DNA of 64,000 bases from E44-bin32 sp034430595. GTDB taxonomy: Bacteria > Chloroflexota > Anaerolineae > Anaerolineales > E44-bin32. The first letter of the stretch is position 1. Each line of letters opens with the position of its first letter. The position numbers were made by a program, and so were the translations under genes. Location: the NCBI GenBank assembly GCA_034430595.1, contig DAOUEL010000078.1, forward strand, positions 307,582-371,581, given 5' to 3'. The notes beneath the pieces were generated by a model. The model was given only the letters and a program-made list of their open reading frames with translations. It was not told the DNA's origin and did no database searches. Of the stretch, positions 1-8,000 are shown in pieces.

Positions 1-589
1 TGGTGCGCCGCGAGAGAACCTGAATTAAACGCCGGATCTCCTCATCACGGCCAATAACCGGATCGAGTTTGCCGCGCCGGGCAAGCTGGGTTAGATCGCG
101 GCCGTATTTTTCGAGCGCCTGAAAGGTATCCTCTGGATTGGGCGTTACCACGCGCTGTGAGCCGCGAATCGAAGTCAAGACTTTCAGAATAGCTTCCGGT
201 GTGACCCCAAAAGAGCTCAGCGTGTCAGACAGTGGTCCAGCAGTGAGCGCCAGCAGCAAGTGTTCGGTTGACACATATTCGTCTTTCATGGCCGCAGCCT
301 GTTTTTCGGCTGCCGCGAGTGCCTGCGAGGTTGAACGTGCCATGCCAGGCTGATCGCCCCCACCAACCATCGTTGGACGCTTCTCGAGCTGTTGTTCAAT
401 CTCCTGCAGCAGCATGGCCGGGCTTCCAGCGATCTGAGTGACGATAGCCGGAACGACGCCTTCCGGCTGGCGCAGCAGCGCCAGCAGCAAATGCTCTGGC
501 TCAATCGAGGCATGACCCATCTCACGCGCCTGGTGTTGGGCGTCGATCAATGCCGCCTGGGCTTTCTGTGTATACCGTTCAAGGTCCAT
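1..589 (-). CDS. clpB: ClpB disaggregase, N-terminal part (runs off the window)
   Basis: This is the start of a ClpB/Hsp100 AAA+ disaggregase, which rescues aggregated proteins together with DnaK/DnaJ in the cytoplasm. Translating the minus strand from the ATG at 589 gives about 196 residues. Two Clp_N repeats are visible, each with an EHLLLAL core (near residues 33 and 108). The linker GKLDPVIGRDEEIRR then leads into the first AAA+ module, where the window ends, so the Walker motifs are not seen. A good ribosome site (AGGAGA) lies just upstream. The gene is divergent from an Hsp20 gene across a 249-bp gap. ClpC is an alternative name, but a separate full clpC at 17-19.5 kb makes ClpB more likely. 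Confidence 0.88.
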   Translation of the reverse strand, partial: MDLERYTQKAQAALIDAQHQAREMGHASIEPEHLLLALLRQPEGVVPAIVTQIAGSPAMLLQEIEQQLEKRPTMVGGGDQPGMARSTSQALAAAEKQAAAMKDEYVSTEHLLLALTAGPLSDTLSSFGVTPEAILKVLTSIRGSQRVVTPNPEDTFQALEKYGRDLTQLARRGKLDPVIGRDEEIRRLIQVLSRRT

Positions 590-630
590 ATCAACTTCTC
601 CTGAAATCAAGCGTAAGAAACCGTTTGGTT

Positions 631-666
631 TGAGCCCTGTCCCCTGCTTCGTAATCCCAGGGCTCA
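631..666. promoter_or_regulatory. 9-bp inverted repeat between clpB and hsp20
   Basis: TGAGCCCTG at 631-639 is perfectly repeated in inverted form at 658-666, with an 18-bp spacer, about 40 bp upstream of the clpB start. It is neither a CIRCE element (TTAGCACTC-N9) nor a HAIR element. Placement between two heat-shock genes suggests an operator. A hairpin in the clpB leader is the alternative. Confidence 0.5.
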
Positions 667-712
667 GACAGCTTAATTGTAGGGTCCGCATATATGATGA
701 ACGTTGGCACAT

Positions 713-743
713 TATTAACGCAGTATCTGGGGCGGCGTTAATA
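713..743. promoter_or_regulatory. Second 9-bp inverted repeat between clpB and hsp20
   Basis: TATTAACGC at 713-721 is mirrored perfectly by GCGTTAATA at 735-743 with a 13-bp spacer. It lies upstream of a possible hsp20 promoter (TTGCAT at 761, TATGAT at 786, spacing 19). Its sequence differs from the neighbouring repeat at 631-666, so two different regulators may bind here. Confidence 0.45.
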
Positions 744-838
744 GAGTTCCAATATACGTATTGCATCTCTCTGATAATGGACGGATATGATCTATATCAT
801 CTGAGAGTAAGTTCACCGAATTAAAGGAGTGAGAAACG

Positions 839-1234
839 ATGACGTACTATTTGGTACCGCGCAAGTATGGCCGTTGGGTTGGATATCGTCCGGTAGGCTT
901 TAACGGCGGACGCCGGCTGCCAGTCGATGTGCACGCCAGCGGTGATGATTTTGTGATCAGCGCATCCGTACCCGGTTTGAAAGCAGAAGACCTTAAGATC
1001 CAGATTCTGGATGATGTTGTTACCTTACAGGCCGAGGTTCAGGATATGGAGGTGGAATCGGAGACGGTCCTGCTGCGTGAGATCCCCCAGGGAGGCTTTG
1101 AGCGCAGCTTGCGGCTTCCGGCTCCACTCGATGCCCAGCACGCTGAGGCGAAGATCGAGAATGGATTGCTCACACTGCGAATCCCGAAGTCCGAAGAGGC
1201 ACGCCCAAAGGTGATCGAAGTCAAGGCACGCTAA
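839..1234 (+). CDS. Hsp20/alpha-crystallin small heat-shock protein
   Basis: A 131-residue small heat-shock protein, an ATP-independent holdase that keeps unfolding proteins soluble for DnaK/ClpB. The alpha-crystallin domain covers about residues 27-131. It begins LPVDVHASGDDFVISASVPG, continues with the conserved ENGLLTLRIPK strand, and ends in VIEV, the short C-terminal anchor of the family. The AAGGAG ribosome site sits 9 bp before the ATG. The gene is divergent from clpB, a partner in disaggregation, and two inverted repeats lie between them, so joint stress control is likely. A terminator follows directly. Confidence 0.93.
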   Translation: MTYYLVPRKYGRWVGYRPVGFNGGRRLPVDVHASGDDFVISASVPGLKAEDLKIQILDDVVTLQAEVQDMEVESETVLLREIPQGGFERSLRLPAPLDAQHAEAKIENGLLTLRIPKSEEARPKVIEVKAR

Positions 1235-1255
1235 GGTATAAATCCTTCTGAGGTA

Positions 1256-1290
1256 CAATGGGCGGCAAATGCCGCCCATTGTTGCTTTTT
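1256..1290 (+). terminator. Rho-independent terminator after hsp20
   Basis: An 11-bp perfect stem, CAATGGGCGGC (1256-1266) and GCCGCCCATTG (1271-1281), with an AAAT loop, is followed by a T-rich tail ending in TTTTT. It separates hsp20 from the rhomboid gene. Confidence 0.85.
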
Positions 1291-1300
1291 CGGAGACGGT

Positions 1301-1993
1301 ATGTTCCCCATTCGGGATACAATTCGAAGTCGTTCCATACCGATCGTCAATTACTCTCTAATCGCTGCGAACGTCCTGGTCTATCTTTTTCAATCAATCC
1401 TCTCCCAGCGCGGGTTTCAAACACTATTGGGGTCGTTTGGATTAATACCAGCCACCTTCACGCTAGCCAGTTCCCACAGCTTGCTGACGATTATTACATC
1501 GATGTTCTTGCACGGCAGTTGGTTCCACGTGCTGAGCAATATGTGGGTGCTATATATCTTCGGTGACAACGTCGAAGATCGGATGGGATCGATCCGCTAT
1601 CTGATTTTCTACCTGCTGTCTGGAATTTTGGCAGCGTTGACCCATGTCTTCTTCGCACCTGGGTTGGCGGTTCCAACAGTGGGCGCAAGCGGTGCGATCG
1701 CAGGCGTGTTGGGAGCCTATTTCTATCTTTTCCCGCGCTCCAGAGTGCTGACTTTTGTCCCGCTCTTCATTCTCCCCTGGTTTATCGAAGTCCCGGCGGT
1801 AGTCTTTCTCGGTTTGTGGTTCATCTTGCAACTGTTCAGCGGCCTGATGATCGGGGGGCTGGCGATGGAAGGCATCGCCTGGTGGGCTCATATCGGTGGC
1901 TTTATCTTTGGCTATATCCTGGTCCGGGCTTTCGTCCCCCGGCCGCGAGTGATGGTCGTCCGACATCAGGGAGATCCATGGTCCTATGGCTGA
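1301..1993 (+). CDS. Rhomboid-family intramembrane serine protease
   Basis: A 230-residue membrane protease of the rhomboid family, which cuts substrates inside or near the membrane. The catalytic dyad is visible: GASG places the nucleophile at Ser130 and AHIGG places His197. The conserved HxxxN of the oxyanion region appears as HVLSN near residue 76. About six hydrophobic helices can be drawn, as in the basic six-helix rhomboid core. A GGAG ribosome site precedes the ATG. No substrate is evident from the neighbours. The family call is firm; physiological function is unknown. Confidence 0.92.
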   Translation: MFPIRDTIRSRSIPIVNYSLIAANVLVYLFQSILSQRGFQTLLGSFGLIPATFTLASSHSLLTIITSMFLHGSWFHVLSNMWVLYIFGDNVEDRMGSIRYLIFYLLSGILAALTHVFFAPGLAVPTVGASGAIAGVLGAYFYLFPRSRVLTFVPLFILPWFIEVPAVVFLGLWFILQLFSGLMIGGLAMEGIAWWAHIGGFIFGYILVRAFVPRPRVMVVRHQGDPWSYG

Positions 1994-2075
1994 TACAATC
2001 AGCTTGAGCTAATGAGATTTGGGGCAATTTTGTGCGAATGAAAGCGCAGCTCGAACTGCGCGGGGAGGTCGCGGT

Positions 2076-2837
2076 ATGTCTGAAAAGCCCGTGAAAATCG
2101 ATGTCAACCAGGCAGGACTGGAGGCCTTAACAGTTCTTCCTGGTGTTGGTGAGGAGATTGCCGCCCGGATTATCTCGCGGCGCCCCTACAAGGGGGCTGG
2201 CGAACTTTTGAACGTTCCAGGCATCGGTCCAAAGGGCGTCGAGCGCCTGACCCCCTATCTGGTGTTCAATGCAGAGCCGGGCTCAAACAACCAGGGTGTT
2301 CGAAGCACCTCCAGAGGAATGCCCTCACCGGGCAGTAGATCCGGCGCTGGAGTGGAGAAAGGCGCTCCGGAAGCAGGCCGCGGGATCACTCGCCAGACGC
2401 TGCTCTGGTTTTGTCTCGGCACCGGATTGGTTAGCGTCCTTGTCTCGGTGATCCTGAGCCTGGCGATCCTGGCCGGGATTAACGGCACCTTGAGCATAGA
2501 ACGCAATGCAAGCATCCGGCAGTTGAATGGACGAGCTTCAGCCGCGGAGCAGCAGCTTGAAGAGCTTGGTGCGAGCATCGATTCGCTCGAAACCCGCCTG
2601 AAATCCGTCGAAGGACTGAGCGGCAGGATGACCACCATGGAAGACGAATTCGCTTCCATGCGAGAACAGGTGGATGCGGCGCGGGCTGAAGTGGATGGAA
2701 TTCAAACGACTGTGTCGGGCTTGTCCGGGCAGATCGGATCACTCGAGAGCCGAGTCAGCGTGTTCGACGCCTTCCTGCGCGGGATCGAACGCATCCTGCA
2801 GGAGGTTCTCCCGCAGCAGCCAATGGAGGTCCCATGA
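2076..2837 (+). CDS. Helix-hairpin-helix / transmembrane / coiled-coil protein
   Basis: A 253-residue protein. Residues 7-64 form a tandem helix-hairpin-helix unit like the DNA-binding domain of ComEA (VNQAGLEALTVLPGVG, then NVPGIGPKGVERL). A polar linker follows, then one membrane segment at about 108-133 and a long coiled coil at about 145-235. The ATG at 2076 has a GGGGAGG site and fits better than an in-frame start 57 bp upstream. The stop overlaps the next gene by 4 bp (ATGA), so translation is coupled. The layout suggests a cytoplasmic DNA-binding domain held at the membrane with the coil outside. No named family was recognised beyond the HhH unit. Confidence 0.8.
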   Translation: MSEKPVKIDVNQAGLEALTVLPGVGEEIAARIISRRPYKGAGELLNVPGIGPKGVERLTPYLVFNAEPGSNNQGVRSTSRGMPSPGSRSGAGVEKGAPEAGRGITRQTLLWFCLGTGLVSVLVSVILSLAILAGINGTLSIERNASIRQLNGRASAAEQQLEELGASIDSLETRLKSVEGLSGRMTTMEDEFASMREQVDAARAEVDGIQTTVSGLSGQIGSLESRVSVFDAFLRGIERILQEVLPQQPMEVP

Positions 2838-3706
2838 CCGAACAGAACCAGCTACCTGAGAGCGTACCTGAAACGAATCCAGAGGAATCCAGCTCAGCCG
2901 CTGCTTCCGGTCGCGGTCCTGGCCCTAGTCTGGCGGGAAGGATCGGCCGGGTTCTACTTCGCCTGCTGGTTGTTTTTATCCTTGGTGCGGCGTTGGGGGC
3001 GGGGATCTACTACGGTGCCATCAAGCTCTATCGAGATGCGATCGAACCACTGCGGACGCTCGACACGCGCCTGGAGGACCTGCAGTTCCAGCTCGATCAC
3101 CAGGCGGCGAACCAGCAGGACCAAATGGTGGAACTGCGTACTCGCTTGACCGAGCTCGAAGGCCGTGCAGCAGCTATCAACGAGCAGCTCTCCGAACTTG
3201 AAGCGCGGGTTGGCGTCCAGCAGGATGACCTGGGTGCTTTGCAATCTCAGGTTGGCGATTTAACCCAGTTCGAGAGGCGTCTGAATGCGCTGGTCGATGA
3301 CCAGGAAGCTCTGACGACCCGCATGCAAGAACTAGAAGACCTGGTTGCCGGCGGCGACCTGCCAGCGGAGCGAATCGACCGCAACCTGCAGCTGCTGCGG
3401 GCCATGACTATCATGACTCGCGCACGAGTGTCGCTAAACGATTTAAACCTGGGCTTGGCTCAGGCTGACCTTGGCGCGGCGAGTGATATATTGGCTATAC
3501 TCACGGCAGGAAGCACCGGGCAAGCGGAAGGTGATTCAGCCGCCGAACCGGGGCTAGTTGAGGCGAGCGATCATCTTTCAGCTGCATTGAGCAATGTGCT
3601 CAGCAGGCCAGCGGTGGCCGAAGAAGAACTCGAGATCGCGTGGAAGTTGTTAATTGAGTTTACTTCATCAACTCTTGAGCCTTCTGTCGATGCGGTGACG
3701 GAATAG
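2834..3706 (+). CDS. Membrane-anchored coiled-coil protein, unknown function
   Basis: A 290-residue protein with a disordered, acidic N-terminal tail (residues 1-35), one membrane helix (about 39-62) and a heptad-rich coiled coil (about 75-165). The C-terminal half is alpha-helical. Its organisation matches the genes on both sides. It overlaps the upstream stop by 4 bp and has its own GGAGG site 4 bp before the ATG, so it is co-translated with the HhH protein. No enzyme motif is visible. A scaffold or envelope-organising role with its neighbours is an inference. Confidence 0.72.
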   Translation: MTEQNQLPESVPETNPEESSSAAASGRGPGPSLAGRIGRVLLRLLVVFILGAALGAGIYYGAIKLYRDAIEPLRTLDTRLEDLQFQLDHQAANQQDQMVELRTRLTELEGRAAAINEQLSELEARVGVQQDDLGALQSQVGDLTQFERRLNALVDDQEALTTRMQELEDLVAGGDLPAERIDRNLQLLRAMTIMTRARVSLNDLNLGLAQADLGAASDILAILTAGSTGQAEGDSAAEPGLVEASDHLSAALSNVLSRPAVAEEELEIAWKLLIEFTSSTLEPSVDAVTE

Positions 3707-3723
3707 CCTGGAGGGAGGCGGTA

Positions 3724-4386
3724 ATGCAGGAACAGGAAAACGCAAGCCCGGGGCAGGAACCCGAATCGATCAACATGGACGCGGAAGCCGGAATAGACGA
3801 ACAACGTTCCCCGGTTGAACCGCTGCCTGAAACGTCCTCCGCCGAAATGCAACCAGCCCGACCAAGCAGACTGCGGCGCGTTCTCGTCTGGGTCCTCGCA
3901 ATTCTGCTCGTATTCAGCCTCGGGGTGGGTGCGTGCTGGCTGACCCAGGTTCAACCCCAGCGTGAATTGATTGCCAGCCTCGAGAGTCGCACGGGGGATG
4001 CCGAAGCCCAGGCCGCGAACCTGCAGGCCGAGGTTACGAGATTATCGCCCTTCGAAGGCGAGAATGAAGCGCTGCGAACTCAGCTCAAGCGCAGCACACA
4101 GCATCTCGATCTGCTCTTCGTGCTCGTTGATGTGACCAGTGCTCAGCTGGCGATGGTGCAGGAAGATATCCTTGCCGCCAAGGCCGCATTAAGTGGAACG
4201 GATGCTCGCCTCGGAAACCTGGAGTCGAATCTGAGCGGGGCGGAGGCTGAGACAGTGAAAGGGTTAAGTGAGCGGCTGACCTTGGTGCTGGATGAAGTTG
4301 AATCAGATGAATTCGCCGCCCGACGCGATCTTGAAATTCTCGCCAACAACCTGCTTTCGCTGGAGCGATCGCTATTCGGTGAATGA
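3724..4386 (+). CDS. Membrane-anchored coiled-coil protein, unknown function
   Basis: A 220-residue protein with a polar acidic N-terminus (1-48), a single membrane segment (about 52-74) and a coiled coil (from about 78). It starts 17 bp after the previous stop with a GGAGG site, and a strong terminator follows the stop. It is therefore the last gene of a three-gene transcript coding for three proteins of the same build. No domain was recognised. Confidence 0.7.
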   Translation: MQEQENASPGQEPESINMDAEAGIDEQRSPVEPLPETSSAEMQPARPSRLRRVLVWVLAILLVFSLGVGACWLTQVQPQRELIASLESRTGDAEAQAANLQAEVTRLSPFEGENEALRTQLKRSTQHLDLLFVLVDVTSAQLAMVQEDILAAKAALSGTDARLGNLESNLSGAEAETVKGLSERLTLVLDEVESDEFAARRDLEILANNLLSLERSLFGE

Positions 4387-4408
4387 CTTAATCGAACGGG
4401 GTGCGAAG

Positions 4409-4441
4409 GGGCCGCATGCAGCCATGCGGCCCGTTTTACTT
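4409..4441 (+). terminator. Rho-independent terminator of the coiled-coil operon
   Basis: GGGCCGCATG (4409-4418) pairs with CATGCGGCCC (4423-4432) across a 4-nt loop and is followed by a T-rich tail. Confidence 0.85.
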
Positions 4442-4535
4442 TTCCAGGTGCTATGCTTATCTGCTCATAATTTTGCTGATGGACGTACTGCGAGGAAACC
4501 GCTCCCCTGAAGGTTAGACCGTGAACGCTTATGGG

Positions 4536-5642
4536 TCAGTACCGCAGCAATGCACCGATGTTGCCCATCTGGTCCATCTGCGGGTTGTTATGCATAACCT
4601 GCACTTCTCCCCCGTTTTCGATCACACGCTGAATGGCGAATTCAACCGCATCCTCGATGTACTCGAAATCACCACCGCAAAACGGGCAGGCCGGCATGGA
4701 ACGCATTGAAAGGTAACCACAGTTCTTGCAGCGGTGGCCGGGAGCCCGGTACCCATCACGGATCACCAGCGTCTGTACCTTGCCGTCATGGACCGCGTCG
4801 AGCGTGTCTTCGAGCCTTATCACGCCTCCCTCGCCCTTGGCGGCAGAGGTGATGATTGACTCTATCAAGCGTTGATCCTTCAACTGCTCGGCCGATTTTG
4901 CCAAAGCCATCGCCTTTTCAAGCACCTGGGTATGTCCGGCGGTCATTTCGATCGGGAATGTCCCCAGGGTAAGAGATTGCCAGCGTTTCGGTAGCAGGTC
5001 GATCAGGCGCTGTGGGATGGGATCGGTGCCTCCCACCAGCACCCGTCGGACCTGGTTGGTGGTGAAGAATTCGGTGGCAAACTCGGCAGCCTGACGCAAG
5101 TTGCGCTCAACCTTTTCATCACCGTCTCGCGCCGGATCCACGGAGCTGCTCCGTCGACCGGGTGCGCTCGAGCCTCGGCCGTGTTTGCTCGATCGAACGC
5201 TTTCACCAGCTGTGCCCTCCTGCGAGACCAGTTCCCCGAGATGAAAGTGGAATAAACGTGCTCCCTGACTGTCGACGACGGCCACGCCGAAGTGGCCATA
5301 ATTATCAAGCAGGTCAGCAAGCGGTTTGACGTAGGGGGTCTCAAGCAAGCGCGCCCTGCTCCGGAGCGGGAGAGCAAAAATGAAATCGTGGAAGAAGCCA
5401 ACTTCGGCGCAGGAAAACAAAGCCAGGCTGCGCCCCGAGCCGTCGTATTCGTGATCGACATACCGTAAAACCCGATCGACATCCTGCGGGGCATGGGCCT
5501 CATACTCTTTGACCAGCGCGCGCAGCCGGAGACGCACAGTGTCGGCGGCGCCGCTCGAGGGATCCACATCCAGATAGACGCTGAGAACAGGGGCGGCGGG
5601 TTTAAATGCGATCATGTCCTGCAGAATACGGTCGCTGAGCAT
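4536..5642 (-). CDS. aeRF1-like (archaeo-eukaryotic release factor family) protein with zinc ribbon
   Basis: A 368-residue protein resembling the bacterial relatives of eRF1/Pelota. The first half has the RNase H-like fold pattern seen in these proteins (VLSVYLDVDP, then GVAVVDSQGARLFHFHLGE near residue 130). The C-terminal third contains a CKNC/CPFC zinc ribbon (from about residue 305). It ends in GNIGALLRY, closely matching the end of eRF1 domain 3. Bacterial members are thought to act on stalled ribosomes or peptidyl-tRNA, but this group is poorly studied. An AGGAGG site lies before the ATG. It may be transcribed alone; a protease gene follows upstream on the same strand. Confidence 0.72.
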   Translation of the reverse strand: MLSDRILQDMIAFKPAAPVLSVYLDVDPSSGAADTVRLRLRALVKEYEAHAPQDVDRVLRYVDHEYDGSGRSLALFSCAEVGFFHDFIFALPLRSRARLLETPYVKPLADLLDNYGHFGVAVVDSQGARLFHFHLGELVSQEGTAGESVRSSKHGRGSSAPGRRSSSVDPARDGDEKVERNLRQAAEFATEFFTTNQVRRVLVGGTDPIPQRLIDLLPKRWQSLTLGTFPIEMTAGHTQVLEKAMALAKSAEQLKDQRLIESIITSAAKGEGGVIRLEDTLDAVHDGKVQTLVIRDGYRAPGHRCKNCGYLSMRSMPACPFCGGDFEYIEDAVEFAIQRVIENGGEVQVMHNNPQMDQMGNIGALLRY

Positions 5643-5689
5643 TGCATGCCTCCTGGCTGTCCTGGACGGGTTAAATCAGCCCGCCGAGG

Positions 5690-6898
5690 TTAAGGGCGTG
5701 GGCCAACAGTCAAGGTGAGTTCAACCTCCTGGTTATCACGAATAATGGTCAGGGTGATCTCCTGCCCAACCTCGGTTTTCTTGAACAGATAGGAGAGCAG
5801 GTCATCGAATTGGCGCACGGTGATCCCATCGATGGCGATGATCAGATCGCCACCGGCAAGCAAGCCCGGGATGGCGGTCTCGCGTTCCCCGGCCCGCAAG
5901 CCTGCACGATCAGCCGGCCCGCCGGGGACGACTTCCGTGATATACGCCCCATAAGTGCTGGTCGTGAAGCCCAGCTCCTCGATCGTCTTTAAATTCCAGC
6001 GCTCATCATTCAGGCTGCTGATGCCCAGGTAGGGATAATCATATTGGCCGTTGCTGATGATGTTCGGGACAACACGCCGCAGCAAATTGACCGGCACGGC
6101 GAAACCAACACCCGAGTTGGCTGCGCTTCCATCGACGGTAAATGATTCGGTTTGAATGGCCCGGTTGATTCCGATGACCTGGCCTTCGAGATTGAGCAAG
6201 GGACCGCCCGAGTTGCCCGGGTTTATGGCAGCATCGGTCTGGATCAAGTCTCCGGCGGAGAAGATCCGGTTGACGCCGGGGGCGGCCCGCTCTGAAGTGA
6301 GAGAGCGACCGATGGCCGAAACGACCCCAAGCGTCATCGTGCCTGACAGGCCGAACGGATTGCCGATTGCAACGACAAAGTCGCCGACCCGCACAAGGTC
6401 CGAATCGCCAAGCGGGAGCGGCGAGAGCTGATCAGCGGGAAGATCTACCTTCAAGACTGCGAGATCCGAATCGGGATCGGTGCCTATGAGTTCAGCCCAG
6501 GCCTTTGCACCGCTGACGAAATCGACCTCGATCTCGACTGCTTCAGCAATCACGTGCTGATTGGTGACGATGTGACCCTCACGATCGATGACAAAACCTG
6601 AGCCCTGACCGGTAGGCAAGCTTTCGACCTCGGCGCTGCCCTGGTGTTCGAAGGACCAGATGGTGACAACGCCGGAATTCGCCAGCTCATACAATCCTGC
6701 CAGGTCTGCGGAACCGGACGGGAGCGCTTGAGCCGGAGCGGGTGGCGAAGCGACTGAGGGCGGAGCCTCGCTCGTGGGCAGAAGAACGGCCTGGCTGGTG
6801 GCCAGCGGTGGTTCCGTTTGAGGTGCCAACTGGATTCCACACGCAAGTGAGCTTAATAGCATTCCAATGAATACAAGAACGGTAACTCGTCTTTTCAT
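5690..6898 (-). CDS. HtrA/DegP-type trypsin-like protease with PDZ domain, probable lipoprotein
   Basis: A 402-residue envelope protease. The N-terminus is a signal peptide ending SSLAC, an imperfect lipobox with Cys20, so a lipid anchor is likely. A Pro/Ala-rich linker (about 25-65) follows. The trypsin-like domain shows the triad His115 (TNQHV), Asp145 (SDLAVL) and Ser230 (GNSGGP). A single PDZ domain occupies about 295-402. HtrA proteases remove damaged exported proteins. A J-domain gene lies next to it on the same strand, giving a small protein-quality group. Confidence 0.9.
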   Translation of the reverse strand: MKRRVTVLVFIGMLLSSLACGIQLAPQTEPPLATSQAVLLPTSEAPPSVASPPAPAQALPSGSADLAGLYELANSGVVTIWSFEHQGSAEVESLPTGQGSGFVIDREGHIVTNQHVIAEAVEIEVDFVSGAKAWAELIGTDPDSDLAVLKVDLPADQLSPLPLGDSDLVRVGDFVVAIGNPFGLSGTMTLGVVSAIGRSLTSERAAPGVNRIFSAGDLIQTDAAINPGNSGGPLLNLEGQVIGINRAIQTESFTVDGSAANSGVGFAVPVNLLRRVVPNIISNGQYDYPYLGISSLNDERWNLKTIEELGFTTSTYGAYITEVVPGGPADRAGLRAGERETAIPGLLAGGDLIIAIDGITVRQFDDLLSYLFKKTEVGQEITLTIIRDNQEVELTLTVGPRP

Positions 6899-6941
6899 CG
6901 CTACCTATCCTCAGATTTGGGATCAACCGGGTGCGGCACTC

Positions 6942-7859
6942 TTATTTGTGCCGCTCTTTTGACAGGGATTCGAACAGCTCGCGTTCTTTTTTAGTAAGGT
7001 CCTGAGGCAGTTTAACATCGAGATGTGCGTACAGGTCCCCCTGGCCCTTACCGCGCAGTTTTGGCATGCCACGGCGCTTTAATCGGAAGCTCTGATCGGG
7101 TTGGCTCCCGGCGGGAATGGTGAGCACGACATCTCCTCCCGGCGTGGGGATGGTAACTTCACCGCCGAGAACCGCCGTGTAGAGATCGACCTCAACCTCC
7201 GTGTGCAGGTCGTCACCCTCACGCTTGAAACGGGCGTCAGGTTGAATGTCGACCACCAGGAAGAGGTCGCCGGATTGACGTTGGCCGCTTTCGCCTTTAC
7301 CGCTGACACGGATCTTTGTTCCGGTCTTCGCCCCGGGTGGAATCGTCACCTCGAGCGTTTTTCCATCACGCCGGAATGAGCGTGTAGTTCCCGCATAGGC
7401 TTCCTGCATCGTAATCTGAATGGGTTGCTCGATATCGCGACCGCGGCTGCTAGCCGTACTGCGCGCCGAGCTCTCTTGGGCACCCGTGCCGCCAAATATG
7501 GCATTGAAGAAATCGGAAAATCCCCCCCCGAACATTTCGCCCAGGTCGCCAACTTCGACTCGAACGCCGCCGGACGTACCGCCGCCCCACTGCGACCAAT
7601 CGAAGCCTCCTGGCTGACCGCCCATCCTCTCCCAATCCTGGTAGGTTGAGCCGAGCTGATCATACTTAGAGCGCTTTTCCGCGTCGCCCAGTACTTCGTA
7701 GGCTTCATTGATTTCTTTAAAGCGGGTCTCAGCCTCCGGATTATCCGGATTCTTATCGGGATGATATTTCAAGGCTAATTTGCGGTACTGGCGCTTGATC
7801 TCGTCTGCGCTCGCCTTACGATCGACGCCAAGAACCTGATAGTAATCTTTGTATTCCAT
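6942..7859 (-). CDS. CbpA-type J-domain co-chaperone (DnaJ without zinc finger)
   Basis: A 305-residue type II Hsp40. The J domain (residues 1-70) has the essential HPD at 33-35, which stimulates DnaK ATP hydrolysis. A Gly/Phe-rich stretch (about 75-120) follows, then the two C-terminal beta-sandwich substrate-binding domains. The four CxxCxGxG zinc repeats of classic DnaJ are absent, which makes it CbpA-like. Its stop lies 43 bp from the HtrA start, so the two are probably co-transcribed. It is divergent from a receiver/GAF gene. No DnaK gene is in the window. Confidence 0.92.
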   Translation of the reverse strand: MEYKDYYQVLGVDRKASADEIKRQYRKLALKYHPDKNPDNPEAETRFKEINEAYEVLGDAEKRSKYDQLGSTYQDWERMGGQPGGFDWSQWGGGTSGGVRVEVGDLGEMFGGGFSDFFNAIFGGTGAQESSARSTASSRGRDIEQPIQITMQEAYAGTTRSFRRDGKTLEVTIPPGAKTGTKIRVSGKGESGQRQSGDLFLVVDIQPDARFKREGDDLHTEVEVDLYTAVLGGEVTIPTPGGDVVLTIPAGSQPDQSFRLKRRGMPKLRGKGQGDLYAHLDVKLPQDLTKKERELFESLSKERHK

Positions 7860-8000
7860 TGTCCTGCGATCTTCCCCTGTTGTGATTCCAGGCTGGAATC
7901 ATATGAGGTTCGGCTTCTTTGATTCTAACACGCGCTGCCTTCAACCCGGGTGACTACGGTAGGAGAGGGACCGGTTAACATTCCGTGCTATCATACTCAC

